This document shows, piece by piece, positions 44,354 through 56,960 of a DNA stretch of 64,000 bases (position 1 is the stretch's first letter; each line of letters begins with the position of its first letter). The notes beneath the pieces were generated by a model. That model searched no databases. It was given only the letters and a program-made list of their open reading frames with translations, and had not been told where the DNA came from. Source of the stretch: Laburnicola sp. R22_1 (lineage: Eukaryota > Ascomycota > Dothideomycetes > Pleosporales > Didymosphaeriaceae). Both the position numbers and the translations under genes were made by a program. Where the stretch lies: contig JACONQ010000013.1 of NCBI GenBank assembly GCA_014281115.1, forward strand, positions 2,346,501 to 2,410,500. Reading direction: 5' to 3'.

Positions 44354-46598
44354 TGTCAGATACGTAAGTATCTTTGATGAGATGAGATGAAAGTGATGGA
44401 TTTGATAAGTCGGGTGGGGTAGTTTCCGACACCGGGTAGTTTCCGACAGCCCCGCAATCGCGCTCCCCCACCATGCACGCTGACCAAAAAATAATTCTTA
44501 CAACCTTAATTCTTTATCAATTTCAATTTTTCCTTTTGCATCGTTTTCTCTGACTTTGAATAGCTAGTTATATAGAAGGAGATGTCTAGAACGCACTTGC
44601 AGACCTCAAATCTGGGGTCGCTTTAGCCACTACTGCTACTTAATATAGGGTACTACGCAACACTCTTCCTGGCCGCTTTAATAGTGCCTAACCCCACCTG
44701 CATGCCCATAATGGTGCACAGCGGCTTTTAGTTATTTAAGAAGAGCATCTAGAGCGCTGGATTCTCTGTTAAGAAGCCCTTAGTTACGCGCCAACCTATG
44801 CGCAAGTGCAAGCTATTGCAACGGCCGTTCTTAAGCGAGAGGGTGACCATAAGAACCTGGGGAAGGAGTGGACTAGTCAATTCATAAGACGCCGCCCAGC
44901 TATTAAGTCAAAGTTAGGCCGCTGGACTAGCTGGGAACGCATAAATGCGGCCACTCCTGAAAGTATTAGGCAAATATTCGACCTGTACGAGACCGTGACC
45001 TGGATTCCCCCCTGACACAGGTACAACGCCGACGAGGGTGGTATTATGGAGGGCTAGGGAGTTAATGGGCTTGTTATAGGCTCCTTGCAAGAGAACCCTA
45101 ATGCTGTACTAGTTAAGATAATAAATGCCCGTACTTGGACCTCTGTAGTAGAGTGTATCTCTACGCTCGGCGTTATTCTTGAACCTTTAGTCATCTTTAA
45201 GGCTAAGAGTATCTAGGAGCAGTGGTTTAAGAAGGATTTTTTAACTTAATATCCTCGCTGGCATGTTACCTTCTCGCAAAATGGGTGGACAAGTAATAAT
45301 ATTGCTGTTAAGTGGCTGGAGAAGGTGTTCTTGCCCCAGACTAAGCCTAATAATCTATCTGAGACATAGTTGCTTATTGTTGACGGCTATGGTAGTCATA
45401 CCTTGGACGAATTTATGACTGTATGTTATATAAATAATGTCTACTTGCTCTTTATCCCTGCCTATACTTTATATATACTCTAGCCTTTAGATCTTAGTTG
45501 TTTCTTTAGCCTAAAGGTGGCGTATTGGCGCTTTGTTGGCGAGTATAGGGCTAAGACAGATACAACGAAGCTTAGGAAGGCTAAGTTTCTTAAATTTTAT
45601 GCAGAAGCGCGTAAAATTGGCCTTTAAGAGCAGTGTGTCCGATCTGGGTAGAAAGCAATAGGGCTGTACCCTAAGAATGTGAGGAAGCCCTTGGGTTCTC
45701 GCTGGGTGGTGGTGCGCGAACGGCCGTCAACACCACCCTCTTCTACTAAGGATATTAGGATGCCAAAATGTGGCAGCAATGTTGTAAAGCTATTTTCTAA
45801 AAAGAGCTTCTTACCAACTACACAACAATGTGTTCGGCTTACTGCCAAGGCATTTAACCGTACCTTAATAGAGGTCACCACAAAAAATTATGAGATTGCT
45901 TCCTTGCGTAAGTAGGTTAATTAAGCAAATCTGCTAAAACGCCGCAAAGTCGCAATTAATCCAAACGAACGCTTCGCAAGTTTTGTAGAAGTTCTCTTAT
46001 AGGCTAATTAGGTGCCCTCTTAACGTGTTCGCAAAGTGAGAAACGTATCGCAGAAGGTCATTATTGTAGAGGAGGAAAGTAGCTCTAAAGAGGAAGCGGA
46101 GCAGCTATTAGTTCGATGTTTGGCGCGAGAACGACGACGAACATAACAATATCTTAATTGTAATTTAAGCATAGATAAAGAAAGCGATTAAATACTTCGA
46201 ATACAATTTTTTTATATTTTTACAAATCTATTTAATAAAGTTATGAGCATATTCGCAACCCAAGTGGTGGCAGCGGCGAAATTTTGCGGGGTGTCGGAAA
46301 CTACCCGGTGTCGGAAACTACCCCACCCGACTTAATGAATTGATTGTCGAGTCATCTCTGTCGGAGAAGCTCAGCTATCGTACGCAATATCTATCTAGCG
46401 CTAAGACGCACTAGTAATAGTGCGGAGTAGTGTAATAGTAGTACGCCAGTCTCCTTTGTGTATTTCATAGTGATCTCACAGTGAAATCACTGTAAGTTAC
46501 ACCAACTGTTGTTATAAGGAGACTATGTGATTGGACGCACGTGACTACTAGATTTCACAGTAAAATCACAGTGATTTCCAGTGACCTAATATCTAACA
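44354..46598 (-). repeat. 3' LTR of copia C, split by pogo-like 3
   Basis: Removing the 1925-bp insertion and one TA gives exactly 318 bp, the length of the other LTR (56961-57278). Confidence 0.92.
44408..46332 (+). mobile_element. pogo-like DNA transposon 3, complete ends, stops throughout the transposase
   Basis: 1925 bp, starting AGTCGGGTGG and ending CCACCCGACT, with TA duplications at 44406-44407 and 46333-46334. The terminal repeats hold GGGTAGTTTCCGACA twice, 17 bp apart (44417 and 44434), mirrored at the right. The transposase reads on the plus strand from about 44580 to 46190: GKEWTSQFIRRRPAIKSKLG, then RYNADEGG near 45010, NGWTSNNIAVKWLEKVF near 45280, LLIVDGYGSH near 45370, and PLDLSCFFSLKVAY near 45485. 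The stops fit RIP: TGA for CGA near 45013, and TAG for TGG or CAG near 45054, 45214 and 45481. The catalytic acidic residues themselves remain. Confidence 0.9.
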
Positions 46599-47813
46599 CA
46601 CCCCCTCAGCTTGGATCCTTAGAGGGCTAAGCTAAACTATCTCTTGCGTAGTTGTACTATTGCTTATAGTTTAAAAGCTTCTATCCTGTCTTCTAACTTG
46701 TTAAGGTCGGCCTCTTAGTTGGTAATCCTTCCCCTAACATCTTTAAGTCCTAGTTAATTTAAGAACTTAGTCTATGTGGCGGCTAGTAGAGCTTTTGTAA
46801 GACTATCTGCTGCCATTTCTTCTAATTGCTAGTACTGGACTTTAATAGCTCCACGTACTACTTCTTATTAAAGCTAATAATTGTGTATATTAACATGCCT
46901 AAGCTTAGTTTGCAATTTGGCGATTTCCTTAGTAATAAGTTAAATAGTTTGTTAGTTGTCGCAATTAATAGTAATTGTTAATAGCAACAGTTTAATCTTA
47001 AGTTTATTAATTAACTAAGCTGTAAACAGTGCCTCCTTTGCAACTTGTAAAAGTGCTAGCAACTTAGCTTTAGTTGTTAAAGTAGTGATGGTGTCTTGTT
47101 TATTTGCCTTCTAGGCAATAAGGCCACTAAATAATTTAATAATGTACCCCTATAAGCTCTTTCTATTAAGGGTGTTGTCTACAAACAACGCGTCGCTTGC
47201 AACCTCGTAAGTGTCTACTTCTCTAAATCGTAGCCCTAGTAATTAGGTAGATAATAGGTATAGCAGTACGCGGTTAGCGGCGTTGTAATAGTCATCGCTA
47301 GGGTTTAAAAGGAAGCGCGATAATTAGAAGCTTGTAAAAGCTATGTTTAGGCGCGTAGTTACTACAGCGTAGAGGATTAATCCCACCTTCCACTAGTACT
47401 AATTAATTTCTGCCATTATAGCGAGTCCTTCTTAAGGTAATAGTTTAACTGCTAATATTAGGGTATTATGTTTAAGGTCGCGTTAGTTAATTAGACAACT
47501 AATCTTGTCTATATAGGACTTCTATAATAACTAGAGTTGTCTGTTAGCACAGTCTCTAATAACTTTAATGCCTAGGAACTACTATAGATTATTACTACTA
47601 GTTAGGGTAAACTTTATACCTATCTTTTTTATCACTACATTAATAGCGTGCTTTTAATCTTTTAAGTATGCGACGATAAGGTTGTCTATATAGAAGAAGA
47701 TAATAATGCTGTCTTTAATTATATAGCAAGATTCGTGCGGGACTGCGGTAAAACCGAGATCCTTAAGCGCACTAGTGAATTCTCTCTGCCATAGTAGTTG
47801 TGAGATGCGTAAG
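46599..47813 (-). pseudogene. Copia C pol fragment (RT end and RNase H)
   Basis: Decayed coding between the 3' LTR and the copia B insertion. The only open stretch is at 47869-47654, with LRISQLLWQREFTSALKDLG, then IIFFYIDNLIVAYLKD. The normal RT sequence upstream of LRIS (an LYG-type start) is absent because copia B begins there. RNase H further left is too damaged to delimit. Confidence 0.7.
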
Positions 47814-47965
47814 TGTAAGGGATAAGTAGGGTAGCAATTAGGAATAAGAGACTGAGTTGATTGTAACAAGCTAAACAGAGAAACTACTTAAGTAGCAGAA
47901 TCGTGATTAGCAACTAGTCTACATTAGGTTGGTGGTATTATGTGATATCGTACTCCACACTAACA
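47814..47965 (-). repeat. 3' LTR of copia B
   Basis: 152 bp, TGTAAGGGAT...CACACTAACA; differs from 52928-53079 at only a few positions. Confidence 0.92.
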
Positions 47966-50011
47966 CACCTCCCATAGCACAAAGGTAGCAAAGTGCTATA
48001 AAGTATAACAAAGCAAAATGAGTGAACAGAGGGCCTATAGGGCACCTCCCTAGGAAGAACTCTATTAGGTAATAACAGATGTAACAAACTTATCCTCTAA
48101 ACCAATAACTTGTTAGCGGATATTAGTTATTCCTAATTACTGCAAGAATCGCTCGTGCTTACTACTATTAGAGAGAGACTTTGTCAATCTATTAGCGGGC
48201 ATATTAGCAGTTCCCATCCAGGTAACGTTAATATTCCCGGCTTTAACTTGCTCGCGGATCCACATCTAATATACTTTAATATGTCTAAGCTTTGTGTTGA
48301 GCTTTTCTTTGTCCTTGTTAGCGATAGAGACTGTTTGCTAGTTATTATAGTACAACGTAGGTCGAACCTCTGGATTAAACCTAATAGCTTTAAAGGTGTT
48401 TATCCACCAGGATAACTTAGTGCTAGCAGTTAATAGGGCAAACAGTTCGGCCTTAGTAGTTAATTTGGTAACAGATCTCATGATTTTTGCCTTCTAATTA
48501 ATAACTATACTATAGAGCTTAAACACATAGGCGAATAAGCTTTGAGTAGTATTAGGATTATTAGTAAACGCGGCATTAGAGGCACTAAAGAACAACAACT
48601 CCTTAGCTTCCTTATTATTAATTTGACTAATGTAGTTGGCGTTCTTAGAGCGTGCTATTGTTGTTGCTCTAATTGCCCAGAATCGGAAGTTGTATAAGTA
48701 TTGCCACACAGACTTAACAGTAGTAAGATGCTTTTAGCTTAGATTATTTAGATAGCGGGCAAGTATTAAGTGCGCTTTTGCTACATTAGGCCGGGTGAAA
48801 TATAAGATGAAGCCAAGGCATCTAACTAGGATCTAATATAGGCGGGTGCGCTCCGCGTTAGGTTTATCTGTACTTGGGGGGAGATAAGACTCGCGCAGAG
48901 GGACCTTAGGGTGTTGGCTGCCCTAAAGGAGATTATGGTTGTGGCAGACTTTTGCAATGTAGAAGTCTTAGATTATCCAGACCTTGCCTTTCGCATAGTC
49001 TCTAATAATGCGTATCCTTAGGAACTAGCGTAGTTCTCCTAAGCTTTGTGTCTTGTATCGTTTTGTAAACTTGCGTTAAAACTGTTAATAATATTGTTAA
49101 TCGCCTTTATGGAAAAGAACAACAATATTATCTACGTAATAGAATAGTATTAGCTTGCTATTAGTAAATAGGCAAGGGATACCCTTAACTTAAGTAAAGC
49201 CTATATTAACAAGGGTCTTCTTTAGGTATTTGTGCCACAGCGCTGGGGCATCCTTAAGCCCATATAGTGCTTAGCGTAGTCGCATTATATTGCCTAGTCT
49301 GTCTCGGAACCCATCTGGAGTCCAGACGTAACAGAGTTGGGCTAGGTACGCGTTAAGGAAAGCATTCTTAACGTCGTACTAGTAGGCAAGGAGTCCAAAG
49401 GCGCACATAATAGCGATAAGGAAGCGGAGCGTTCGAGCCGCGAGGGTGGCTGCGTAGGTATTATCCCAAGTCGTCTGTAAATCTTCTCTTATAACTAGTC
49501 GAGCTTTGTAGCTAGTTAAGTAGCTATTAGCATCGAACTTGTACGTGAAAACCCATATTAGCGGCAGGGTCTTAGCATCTGGGTGCTCCTTTATGTTATC
49601 TTTCACCTTCTTAAGTACACCTTTGTAAAGCTGCTTCTCAATCTCCTTATTTGCAGCAGCGAACTACTTATCAGCATTAGGGCGGGATTTGACCTCAGCC
49701 CAGTTCTTTGGTGGTGGCGGCAGTTGATCACGGTGAACCTTCAACTCTTCATTTGGGGGCAGTTGCACGATTGCTGTAGCAAACGTTTGCCAGTACAGAG
49801 AAGCGTGCGTACTGAAATGGTCCCTAGGCGTATCGTCTCCTCTACCACCTCCCCGACAACAGGACCCTAGAACGATATTGTCTGCAGCAATATTAGGGTT
49901 TGTCTGTCTTGGAGCGTTATTCTAATGGCGGTTTGGCGCAGTATCTCTAGAAGCAATCTCTCTCCAGCCTTTTGGTTAAGAACAATTATAAGTGCTAGGT
50001 ACTGGTGTCTC

Positions 50012-50458
50012 TTAGGGTGTGAGTAATCCTTTATAGGCCTCCTGTTGAATCTGCTCTTTAGCATTATCTGGCCTAGTAGCCTCTTCTTTTTGATCCTTAA
50101 TATCATCCTTAACTGTATGTTGACGATGTGTTATATCACGATGGATCTGCTCGATAACGGGATCTTCCTCCTCGTCCGATGAATCAATATTAAGGACTCT
50201 GACTACGCGTCGTATCTCCTCCGTCATAGGCTCAAGTTGTAGAGCCGAGTAGCGTTGGTCTCGTACGAAGACAACATCACGTGTTCGAACAACACTGTTA
50301 GCCCCAGGAACCCATACACAGAAGATATTCGTTCCTTTGTATCCAACTAGCCATCCAGTAATCGACCTTGACTCGAGCTTGTCACCTTTGGCCACCTTAG
50401 TATTACGGAATAGGGCTTTGGCACCGATAACGTCTATGTGTGCAAGAGACGGCTTCAC
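50012..50458 (-). pseudogene. Copia B integrase C-terminal part
   Basis: A 148-codon open stretch of pol: HIDVIGAKALFRNTKVAKGD, then RSITGWLVGYKGTNIFCVWV, then the acidic linker toward RT. GYxGTxIFxVWxPxxxxVxxxRDVxF is the conserved copia integrase C-terminal segment. Confidence 0.85.
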
Positions 50459-52916
50459 CTTGCGTACATGTTTGTAGGGCGTCTTCTAGTTAAGAACCTC
50501 TATTGGCAATTGATTGAGGATGTAAATAGCCGTTAGGCATAACTTGTTAGCTAGTTCCTTAGGCAAATTTGCTTTAATCCGCAAAGCTCTTGCCGTAGTA
50601 ATAATAAGGTTACTAGCCTTCTTGGGCAGGCTAGTTATCTCTTCTGCACTAACAGCACGTCGCTTAGCTGTGATACCTAGGTCTTAAAAGACCTCCTAGA
50701 GATTAGTATAACCCTTTTTATTGTCACAGCGAACGTATACAATAATCGCGTTAAACTGGGTCTGTATAAGCGCTAGTATCTGTTAAACTAAGCGCGTTAG
50801 AGTCTCCTTCTTCTTATTACGAAGAGTCTTCCCTAAATAGTATCTGCTATATTGACACATAGCGTGTAAGAGCTACTTGTCCCTATTATAGTAAGCTTTA
50901 CCTGTCTTCCTGAGTTGTATAAGGTCGATGCTGATACGTTTAAAGGGGCGTGTCGCAGGCTCGCGTTAAGGGCGTTGACTAATAATCTTAGAAAGCTTAG
51001 AGTTAATGCACTTTTCACATTCCCTCTATTGCGGAGCTTAGGGGCTAGTGATGAGCCTAATACTATCCACTGCCTGCTCTAGGTGTTTAACCGCGCGTCG
51101 TCCTGCATGAGCTAGCATCTAATAAGCTTCTATAGGGGTGACTTGTAGAGGCTTGCGCTCTATACGGCTTAGCTTGGCTAACTTCGACTGAATCGCGAAT
51201 GTGTACAACTCTAATGCGTTCGGACGTGTTGCCTTGTTAGAGTCCATAACCTAATAGCCACCCTGCTTATTAAGTGTGCAGAATATGTCTATTAAAGCGC
51301 TTCTTAGATAGAGACAGCTACGTTCTGAGTCAAACTCAATACTAACTAATTAACAGCGTGAGAGTGACACTACTAATATAAAGAACGTGGGAATAAGTGC
51401 TACCTATGTTATAGTTACTTAACGTTTGCCAGTTGGAGTATTAACAAATAGCTTGACATTTCCCTACTTATGTATCTGCAGGGCTTGCGTGCTGGCTAGT
51501 AGGATATTATCTAGGTGTCTATCTCGAATCTTCTCCCAAGTCTTTGGCTAACGGTTTGTGACATGTAGATTAGAGCCAGGATCTAGTATCCACTTGTTGA
51601 TTAATGGCGGTGGAGGCTATTGAATAGCAGCTGTACTAAGTGGAGTAACAACCTAAGCTGCGTTCTGGCTGTCTTGCTAGTGCATAACTGCTCCTGTTAA
51701 GTTTTAAGCATTTAATAGAGGGTGACTAGTGTCTATTAAGAAATTATTCTTATTGGCAGCAGCTGCCTTTTCACTAGCTTTCTTCTTAGCTCTGAACAGA
51801 GCTGCGCTTAAAGGGTTGCCTTTGCCTAGTTTCCTAACTCTGTCAAACTCAGCTAAGACAGCTGGGTCGGGCCTCCATCCAGCAGGTCGGAGAGAAGGCA
51901 CCATATAGGAGCACTGTTTAAATAGGTGCTGTTCCCCGCAGATGCACGTGACTGTACGTTTCTGGGTGTTGCTATTGGTGTTTGGACTAGGGCGTCCTAA
52001 AACAGCGTATGTTCCAAGTGCTGACGCTACAGGGTTTAAGGTGCGTTAGAACTGTTAATAGTTCTCTACTAGTGCAATAGGATCTATATATGGGGTTCCG
52101 TTTATCTTAGCTTGCGTAATCTCCTGAATTTCGTGCGTGACAAAGGACTTATCAATTCCCCTAATTACTTAAAGAAAGTTCTGCTGTGCCCAATAGTCCT
52201 AGACTTTAGGTAGTTTTAGTTTAATCATGTTGTAAAGAATAGTGATGTAGCTCTTATACTAAGCATCCATCTTTTGTTGTTGCGGAACCTTCTTGATCTT
52301 GTCGTACTGCTCGAGCAACTCATACTTGCGTTCTGCTACTAATATATAGAATATCTTCTTAAGTTGCATAAGTTGTTTATAGGGTGTTTTAGCATCCTTA
52401 ATAATTAGGATATGCCTGCTAGCGATTGTCCTTGCAATCTTCTGTGTTAGGTTGTTGAGAGCGTTCTCCTTCTTCTGCCAGGCTGCCAGCTTTGTTGCGT
52501 AGAACCTATGCCAGAAGGTGTAGTCCTCTCGTTCAGATTTTGTAAGTTCGTCTAGTTTAATATTATTATCGCCCTAGACAATGCTTAAAGCTTTGTTAGG
52601 TGTGTTGTCCTTTTTAAATAAGCGTAGTAGTCGCTTCTTAGGTTTCTTATTGTAGATTTTCTTAACAGTGTCTACTGTTAAATCTAGGTTACAATAGTCC
52701 CAGATCTTATATGCCTTAGTAGTCCTCTTTCGCAGAAAGATCCACTTTAACTAATCGCTTAGCTTGTTAAGGATAATTGTCTCCTTAACAATTAGCTCGT
52801 CCTCTTTGTTGCTCATTATGGCAAACTAGAGCTCGTTAAGTTAATCTCTATTATAGAAAGCGCGTGTGTATAGTAAGTAAGTAGAGTGTGAACTGCAGTC
52901 GAATTAAGCGTAGGCC

Positions 52917-52927
52917 GGGCTCATAAC
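52917..52927 (-). promoter_or_regulatory. Primer-binding site of copia B (initiator Met tRNA anticodon arm)
   Basis: The minus strand reads GTTATGAGCCCGGC from the first base after the 5' LTR. It is complementary to GGGCTCATAAC of initiator tRNA-Met. Confidence 0.78.
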
Positions 52928-53079
52928 TGTAAGGGATAAGTAGGGTAGCAATTAGAAATGAGAGACTGAGTTAATTGTAACAAGCTGAACAGAGAAACTG
53001 CTTAAGTAGCAGAATCGTGATTAGCAACTAGTCTACATTAGGTTGGTGGTATTATGTGATATCGTACTCCACACTAACA
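52928..53079 (-). repeat. 5' LTR of copia B
   Basis: 152 bp, the pair of 47814-47965. Confidence 0.92.
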
Positions 53080-53858
53080 GATAAGCATTATACTCTTTTC
53101 GCTAGTTAAGCTCTTGTCTTCAAAGTTATAAAAGTCTATAGCGACTCTCTCTCCTAGGCCATTATTAATTTGTCTAGCCTAACGTCTAATTTGTTACCTA
53201 AGCTTTAATCTGCCGCAAGCGTCGTATTAGACTGTAGTTAACCCTTTAATACATACCCCTTTACTGTAATTCACTGTGTGCTCTAGTGCCTAAGGGCCTA
53301 AGTGGCCTAGTTGTTTGTGCTATGTAATGGCGTTCGCCTTCTACGCTCGTTATGCGGTGCGCGAGGTAAATTTGTGTGTAGCGTACGTACTATTAAGTGT
53401 GGTACAAGTTAATTTTAATATTGGTATAAACTCTAAGCTAGCGTACAAGGATCCTGATCACCCGGTGTTTCTGATCACTCTACCAAAACGCGACACCTGC
53501 ACAAAACGCGCGATATCTCAGCAACGCTGCTTATAATTGCCATTGACTACACATAGATTCAAGCGCTGCAGCTGCTGTAGCTATAGCAGCTGTTTCTGAG
53601 GTGCTTGATATAGTAGATCTACGTGGTTGGACTGCTGAAGCCTCAGCTGCGCGCATAGCCTCCCTAATACTCTCTACCTCTGCAAAGCGTTGATTTGGGT
53701 CTACTCGAACGCGCTTACGCTGACGCTGAGAGGTAGATATCTCTAGCTGCTGCTCAAGGCGTCTTTTCTCTGCTTCTAGGCCTGCAGCTCTAGTATTTGC
53801 AGCTGCTAGAGCCTTACCTGCTTTCTGTAGGAGCAGCCGGGTCGTACGACCTAGATTC

Positions 53859-54437
53859 TCAACGCTCTGGGACGCTGCGCTGCGCTATATAGAGATCGTG
53901 AGGGCCCTGGGGAGTCGAGAGGAAGCTCTGGAGCTGCTGCTGAGGCTGCTGCTGACGTGTAGGCGTAGTAGGCCTCTGAGAGACCTGCGACGAGCTGAGC
54001 ACGTGATTGATGTTGAATGGGCAGATACCAGATGCCTGCCAGCCAGCTCGAATCACACGCTCTGTGAAGCCTTTCTCCCTAGCTTGATGATAGCAGGTGA
54101 TAAAGCGCTCCTTCTTGACAGGCGCAGCGTCGTCGAGTGATGCGAGCTCCTGGATCTGACGTCTGTAACTAGACTTGATTACAGAGAAAGGAGCAAGATC
54201 TAGAGGCTGTAGGACGTGTGAGGAGTGCGCAGGTAGGTATAAGAGCTCGATTCGATGCTGCTTGCAGAGCCAAAGGAAGTCTATATCAATATGGCTGCCG
54301 TGACCGTCGAGGATAAGAAGGCGGTACTGGCCATCACCTATAGCCGTCTCAGGTATGAATATACGCTGTAGCCACTCAACACCTATCGCTTTCGACGTCC
54401 ATCCGTTCTCAGAGGTTGTATAGAGCCAGCTAGGCAC
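53859..54437 (-). pseudogene. pogo-like transposase DDE domain (transposon 4)
   Basis: A 192-codon open part with SENGWTSKAIGVEWLQRIFI, LLILDGHGSHIDIDFLWLCK, LPAHSSHVLQPLDLAPFSVI and AGWQASGICPFNINHVL. Every DDE_1 landmark is present. It is separated from the N-terminal part (55124-54681) only by three stop codons. Confidence 0.88.
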
Positions 54438-54680
54438 AGATTTAGCTGGGAACCAGGTAGTCTGTAGGCTCTGGCCTTTGAAGATAACTGCGCAGCGTAG
54501 TTTCTGCCCTGTCGCCGATACGCACTCAATTATAGAGACCCACTCGCGATTCTCTAGAGACCGAATGTAAGCCTTCTTTTTCTAACTACTAGAGAGTACT
54601 CTAGTGTTTGTACATACTCCTAGAGCAACGCCAGTCTCATCCATATTGTATGTATTCTCCGCCTATATGTTGAGCCGCTG

Positions 54681-55124
54681 TCAAGTCTGCTTATAGCGCT
54701 CTAGGAACGCGCGCAACTGCTCTGGAGTCGCTGCATCAGCTCTCTGAGCCTCTAGCTTTCTGCCGACTACAGAGGCGATACGTGGCTGGCGCTTAATAAA
54801 GTGGTATAGCCAGTGCTTGCCAACAGGACGATCGTCGCCGTTCATACGTAGGATTCGATTGGCCATTTCTCGCGCGCGAGCGTGTGAGGGAGGGCAGGCG
54901 CGCGCGTCTTCTTCAAGGATCCATTCTACTAGAAAGTCCTCCTGTCGAGGAGTTAATCGCTGCTGGTGCTGGTGACTGAGCGAGCTCGTTGTTACGCCAC
55001 GGAGTCGCATCGATAGCGTAGACTGGGAGATGCCGTACGCCTTTGCAGCTGCACGCTGACTTGTATAAAGACCTGCAGCGAAATCGCGAATAGCGGATTG
55101 TATAGCATGCTCGCGGGCGTCCAT
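54681..55124 (-). pseudogene. pogo-like transposase DNA-binding N-terminus (transposon 4)
   Basis: 147 codons: a psq-type helix-turn-helix (YTSQRAAAKAYGISQSTLSM), then a CENPB-type second DNA-binding region (LTPRQEDFLVEWILEEDARA ... GKHWLYHFIKRQP). It ends at TGA after RYKQT, probably an original Trp codon. Confidence 0.88.
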
Positions 55125-56942
55125 ATTGATGAGCGTTGTAGAGAGATATCGCGTGTTTTGTTCAGGTGTCGCGTTTTGATGGGGTGATCAGAAACACCGG
55201 GTGATCAGGATCCTTGTACGCTAGCTTAGTACCTATTAATTGTAGATTTCTTAGAGTTTAGCCAGAATCGTATTATCTTGTCTCCTAATTGTTGTTGGGT
55301 CTAACTTAGTGTCCTACTAGAGGCCTTGCCTTTAGAGTAATTAGAAGGACACTAGGTTGCAAAGTAGACTAAGATAGTGGGCAATATTGTCTAACCTTAC
55401 TAAGCAATTTCCCTCCTTACTCTTAACATAAAGATAGACACTCCTATATCCCCTTATCTATACTTATAATAATCCCGCCCATACAAAGTCTCTTAGCGAT
55501 AGTGGTCGCTATAAGATAAAGCGATTAATGTTATTAAAGATGTGACAGGTTGTGCTAGAATTAAGAATCGCAAAGTTATATAGTAGGTATATATTTAGGT
55601 CTAAGTAGTAGGAGGCTGCAATAGTATTAAAGCTCGCTAAGAGAATAGTAATCTGTCTACTATTTAGTCATTTATTGTTAGTAATCTCAGTAATTTAAGT
55701 TAGAGTAGGGGTCTTTAATTGTTTAATCTTTAGTGTCTATAACTTTTAACGCTTTACAGATCTTATGCACTTTATAAGCATAGGGTTATTCTCTAACCTA
55801 TATATTATAATCGCCTCTATAGTAGGCTTTAGTTTGAACTATTTAGGTCGTTTGTTAGGGAATGCGTAAAAGCAGTCTTTTAGACTATAGCGTTGTTCAC
55901 AAGTAGGGCACTTAGGGTTTAATTTCTCTTGGCCTCCAACTGCTATTAGCTCATCGTTGGTGACTCGTACAGACTGCTTAGATTTGGCTTTAGGGCCAGC
56001 TTTATTAGCGCGTGATCTGCCTCGCTTAGGTAATACTGTTTTATCCATAGGTTGGGCGTCCCCAGCTGCGGCCTAGGTAATTACACCACTGTTAGCGAGA
56101 AATAGTCCTATAATAGCAAAGGCGCCCCTTTGTTTACTCTTAATTAGGTGCTGTATTACTATTTGTTCTTAAAAGAGTTTCACTATCTCTTTTCTATTAA
56201 TAGTCTTGTCCTTACTTCTGTGTTATAGGAAGGTTATAACCTATTAGGATATAACATTAGTAACCGCTTTTATAAAATCTTATTTAACTAAGTCTAGCTC
56301 CTAAAGCTCTAATACACAATTGTACTTAGCTTCTATAGCTGTATAATCGTACTTAGCAAGCCAGGTGTACTATAAACTAACTAATCTTATTAGTTTAAGA
56401 GCGTCTTAGTACCTAATTCTTACTCTTTTTTGTTTATTGTGTTGGTTAACCCCAACTATTTTTGTAAGGTTCTTAATCCATTGTCTAATTAATTTACCTA
56501 GGGTGCAGCAATTGGACTATAAATGTGCCAAGGTGGTAGTTTGGATGAGAATAACCAGCTTATCTAGGTTCTCCTTCTCCTGTTCGTACTTTCGATCCAG
56601 GAGCTTATAGATTTCAAGTTAATTCTTATAGAAATTAGTATCAATTTTGTACGCCTTTTCGCCAGCCGGCGATAGGTGCGATAGTAGCAATAAACAGGCG
56701 TTATTAGTGCTTCCATTAATAAAAGTGGGAGCTAGTTAATAGGCACCAATATTCGATGCAACTGGCATGACTAGTTCTACCATCGGTTTATTGTCGAGGG
56801 ATAGGTTAATAAGATCCTATACTTTTAACGACTGGGCTCAGGCTTTAATTTGCCTTAGCTATGGTGTGTAGTTTAAGTAATCGGTTAGGATTACTGTGGG
56901 ATCCCTAAGTGTCGATAGAGACATGATTTTTAGTTTAATTAA

Positions 56943-56960
56943 GGCAGTAAGACTCTTAAT
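56943..56960 (-). promoter_or_regulatory. Primer-binding site of copia C (Lys-CUU tRNA anticodon arm)
   Basis: The minus strand reads ATTAAGAGTCTTACTGCC from the first base after the 5' LTR. The plus strand GGCAGTAAGACTCTTAAT resembles the anticodon arm of tRNA-Lys(CUU), ending at tRNA position 39. The identical 18 bases are used by copia D and E. Confidence 0.68.

Larger units (their letters stand above)
47814..53079 (-). mobile_element. Ty1/copia LTR retrotransposon B, nested in C
   Basis: 5266 bp with 152-bp LTRs (47814-47965 and 52928-53079; TGTAAGGG...CTAACA) that are almost identical, so younger than its host. Minus-strand map: gag ATG at 52816 (MSNKEDELIVKETIILNKLS), zinc knuckle CICGEQHLFKQC near 51940, protease ILDPGSNLHVTN near 51590, and integrase with RPFKRISIDLIQL near 50940 and the frame 50458-50012 (GWLVGYKGTNIFCVWVPG, RTRDVVFVRDQ). 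RT follows at 49606-49379 (WVFTYKFDANSYLTSYKARL), with catalytic YVDN at 49127-49138. The RNase H end is near 48290-48150 (WIREQVKAGNINVTWMGTAN, MPANRLTKSL). Stops are scattered but fewer than in C. Flanking 5-mers (GTAAG, GATAA) do not match. Confidence 0.92.
53436..55226 (-). mobile_element. pogo-like DNA transposon 4, the best preserved of the four
   Basis: 1791 bp, starting AGCTAGCGTACAAGGATCCT with a mirror copy at the right, and TA duplications at 53434-53435 and 55227-55228. TGATCAC repeats 17 bp apart near both ends, and AAAACGCG repeats again 18 bp apart further in at the left. The transposase starts at 55124 (MDAREHAIQSAIRDFAAGLY, helix-turn-helix with SQSTLSMRLRGV). It has in-frame stops after RYKQT, after LNI and after VLSSS (about 54680-54580), then runs open to 53859. 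Catalytic positions are intact: YNMDETG, LLILDGHGSH and HVLQPLDLAPF. A coiled-coil tail (ANTRAAGLEAEKRRLEQQLE) continues in another frame, so one frameshift lies near 53860. GC content is clearly higher than in the surrounding copia. Confidence 0.92.
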
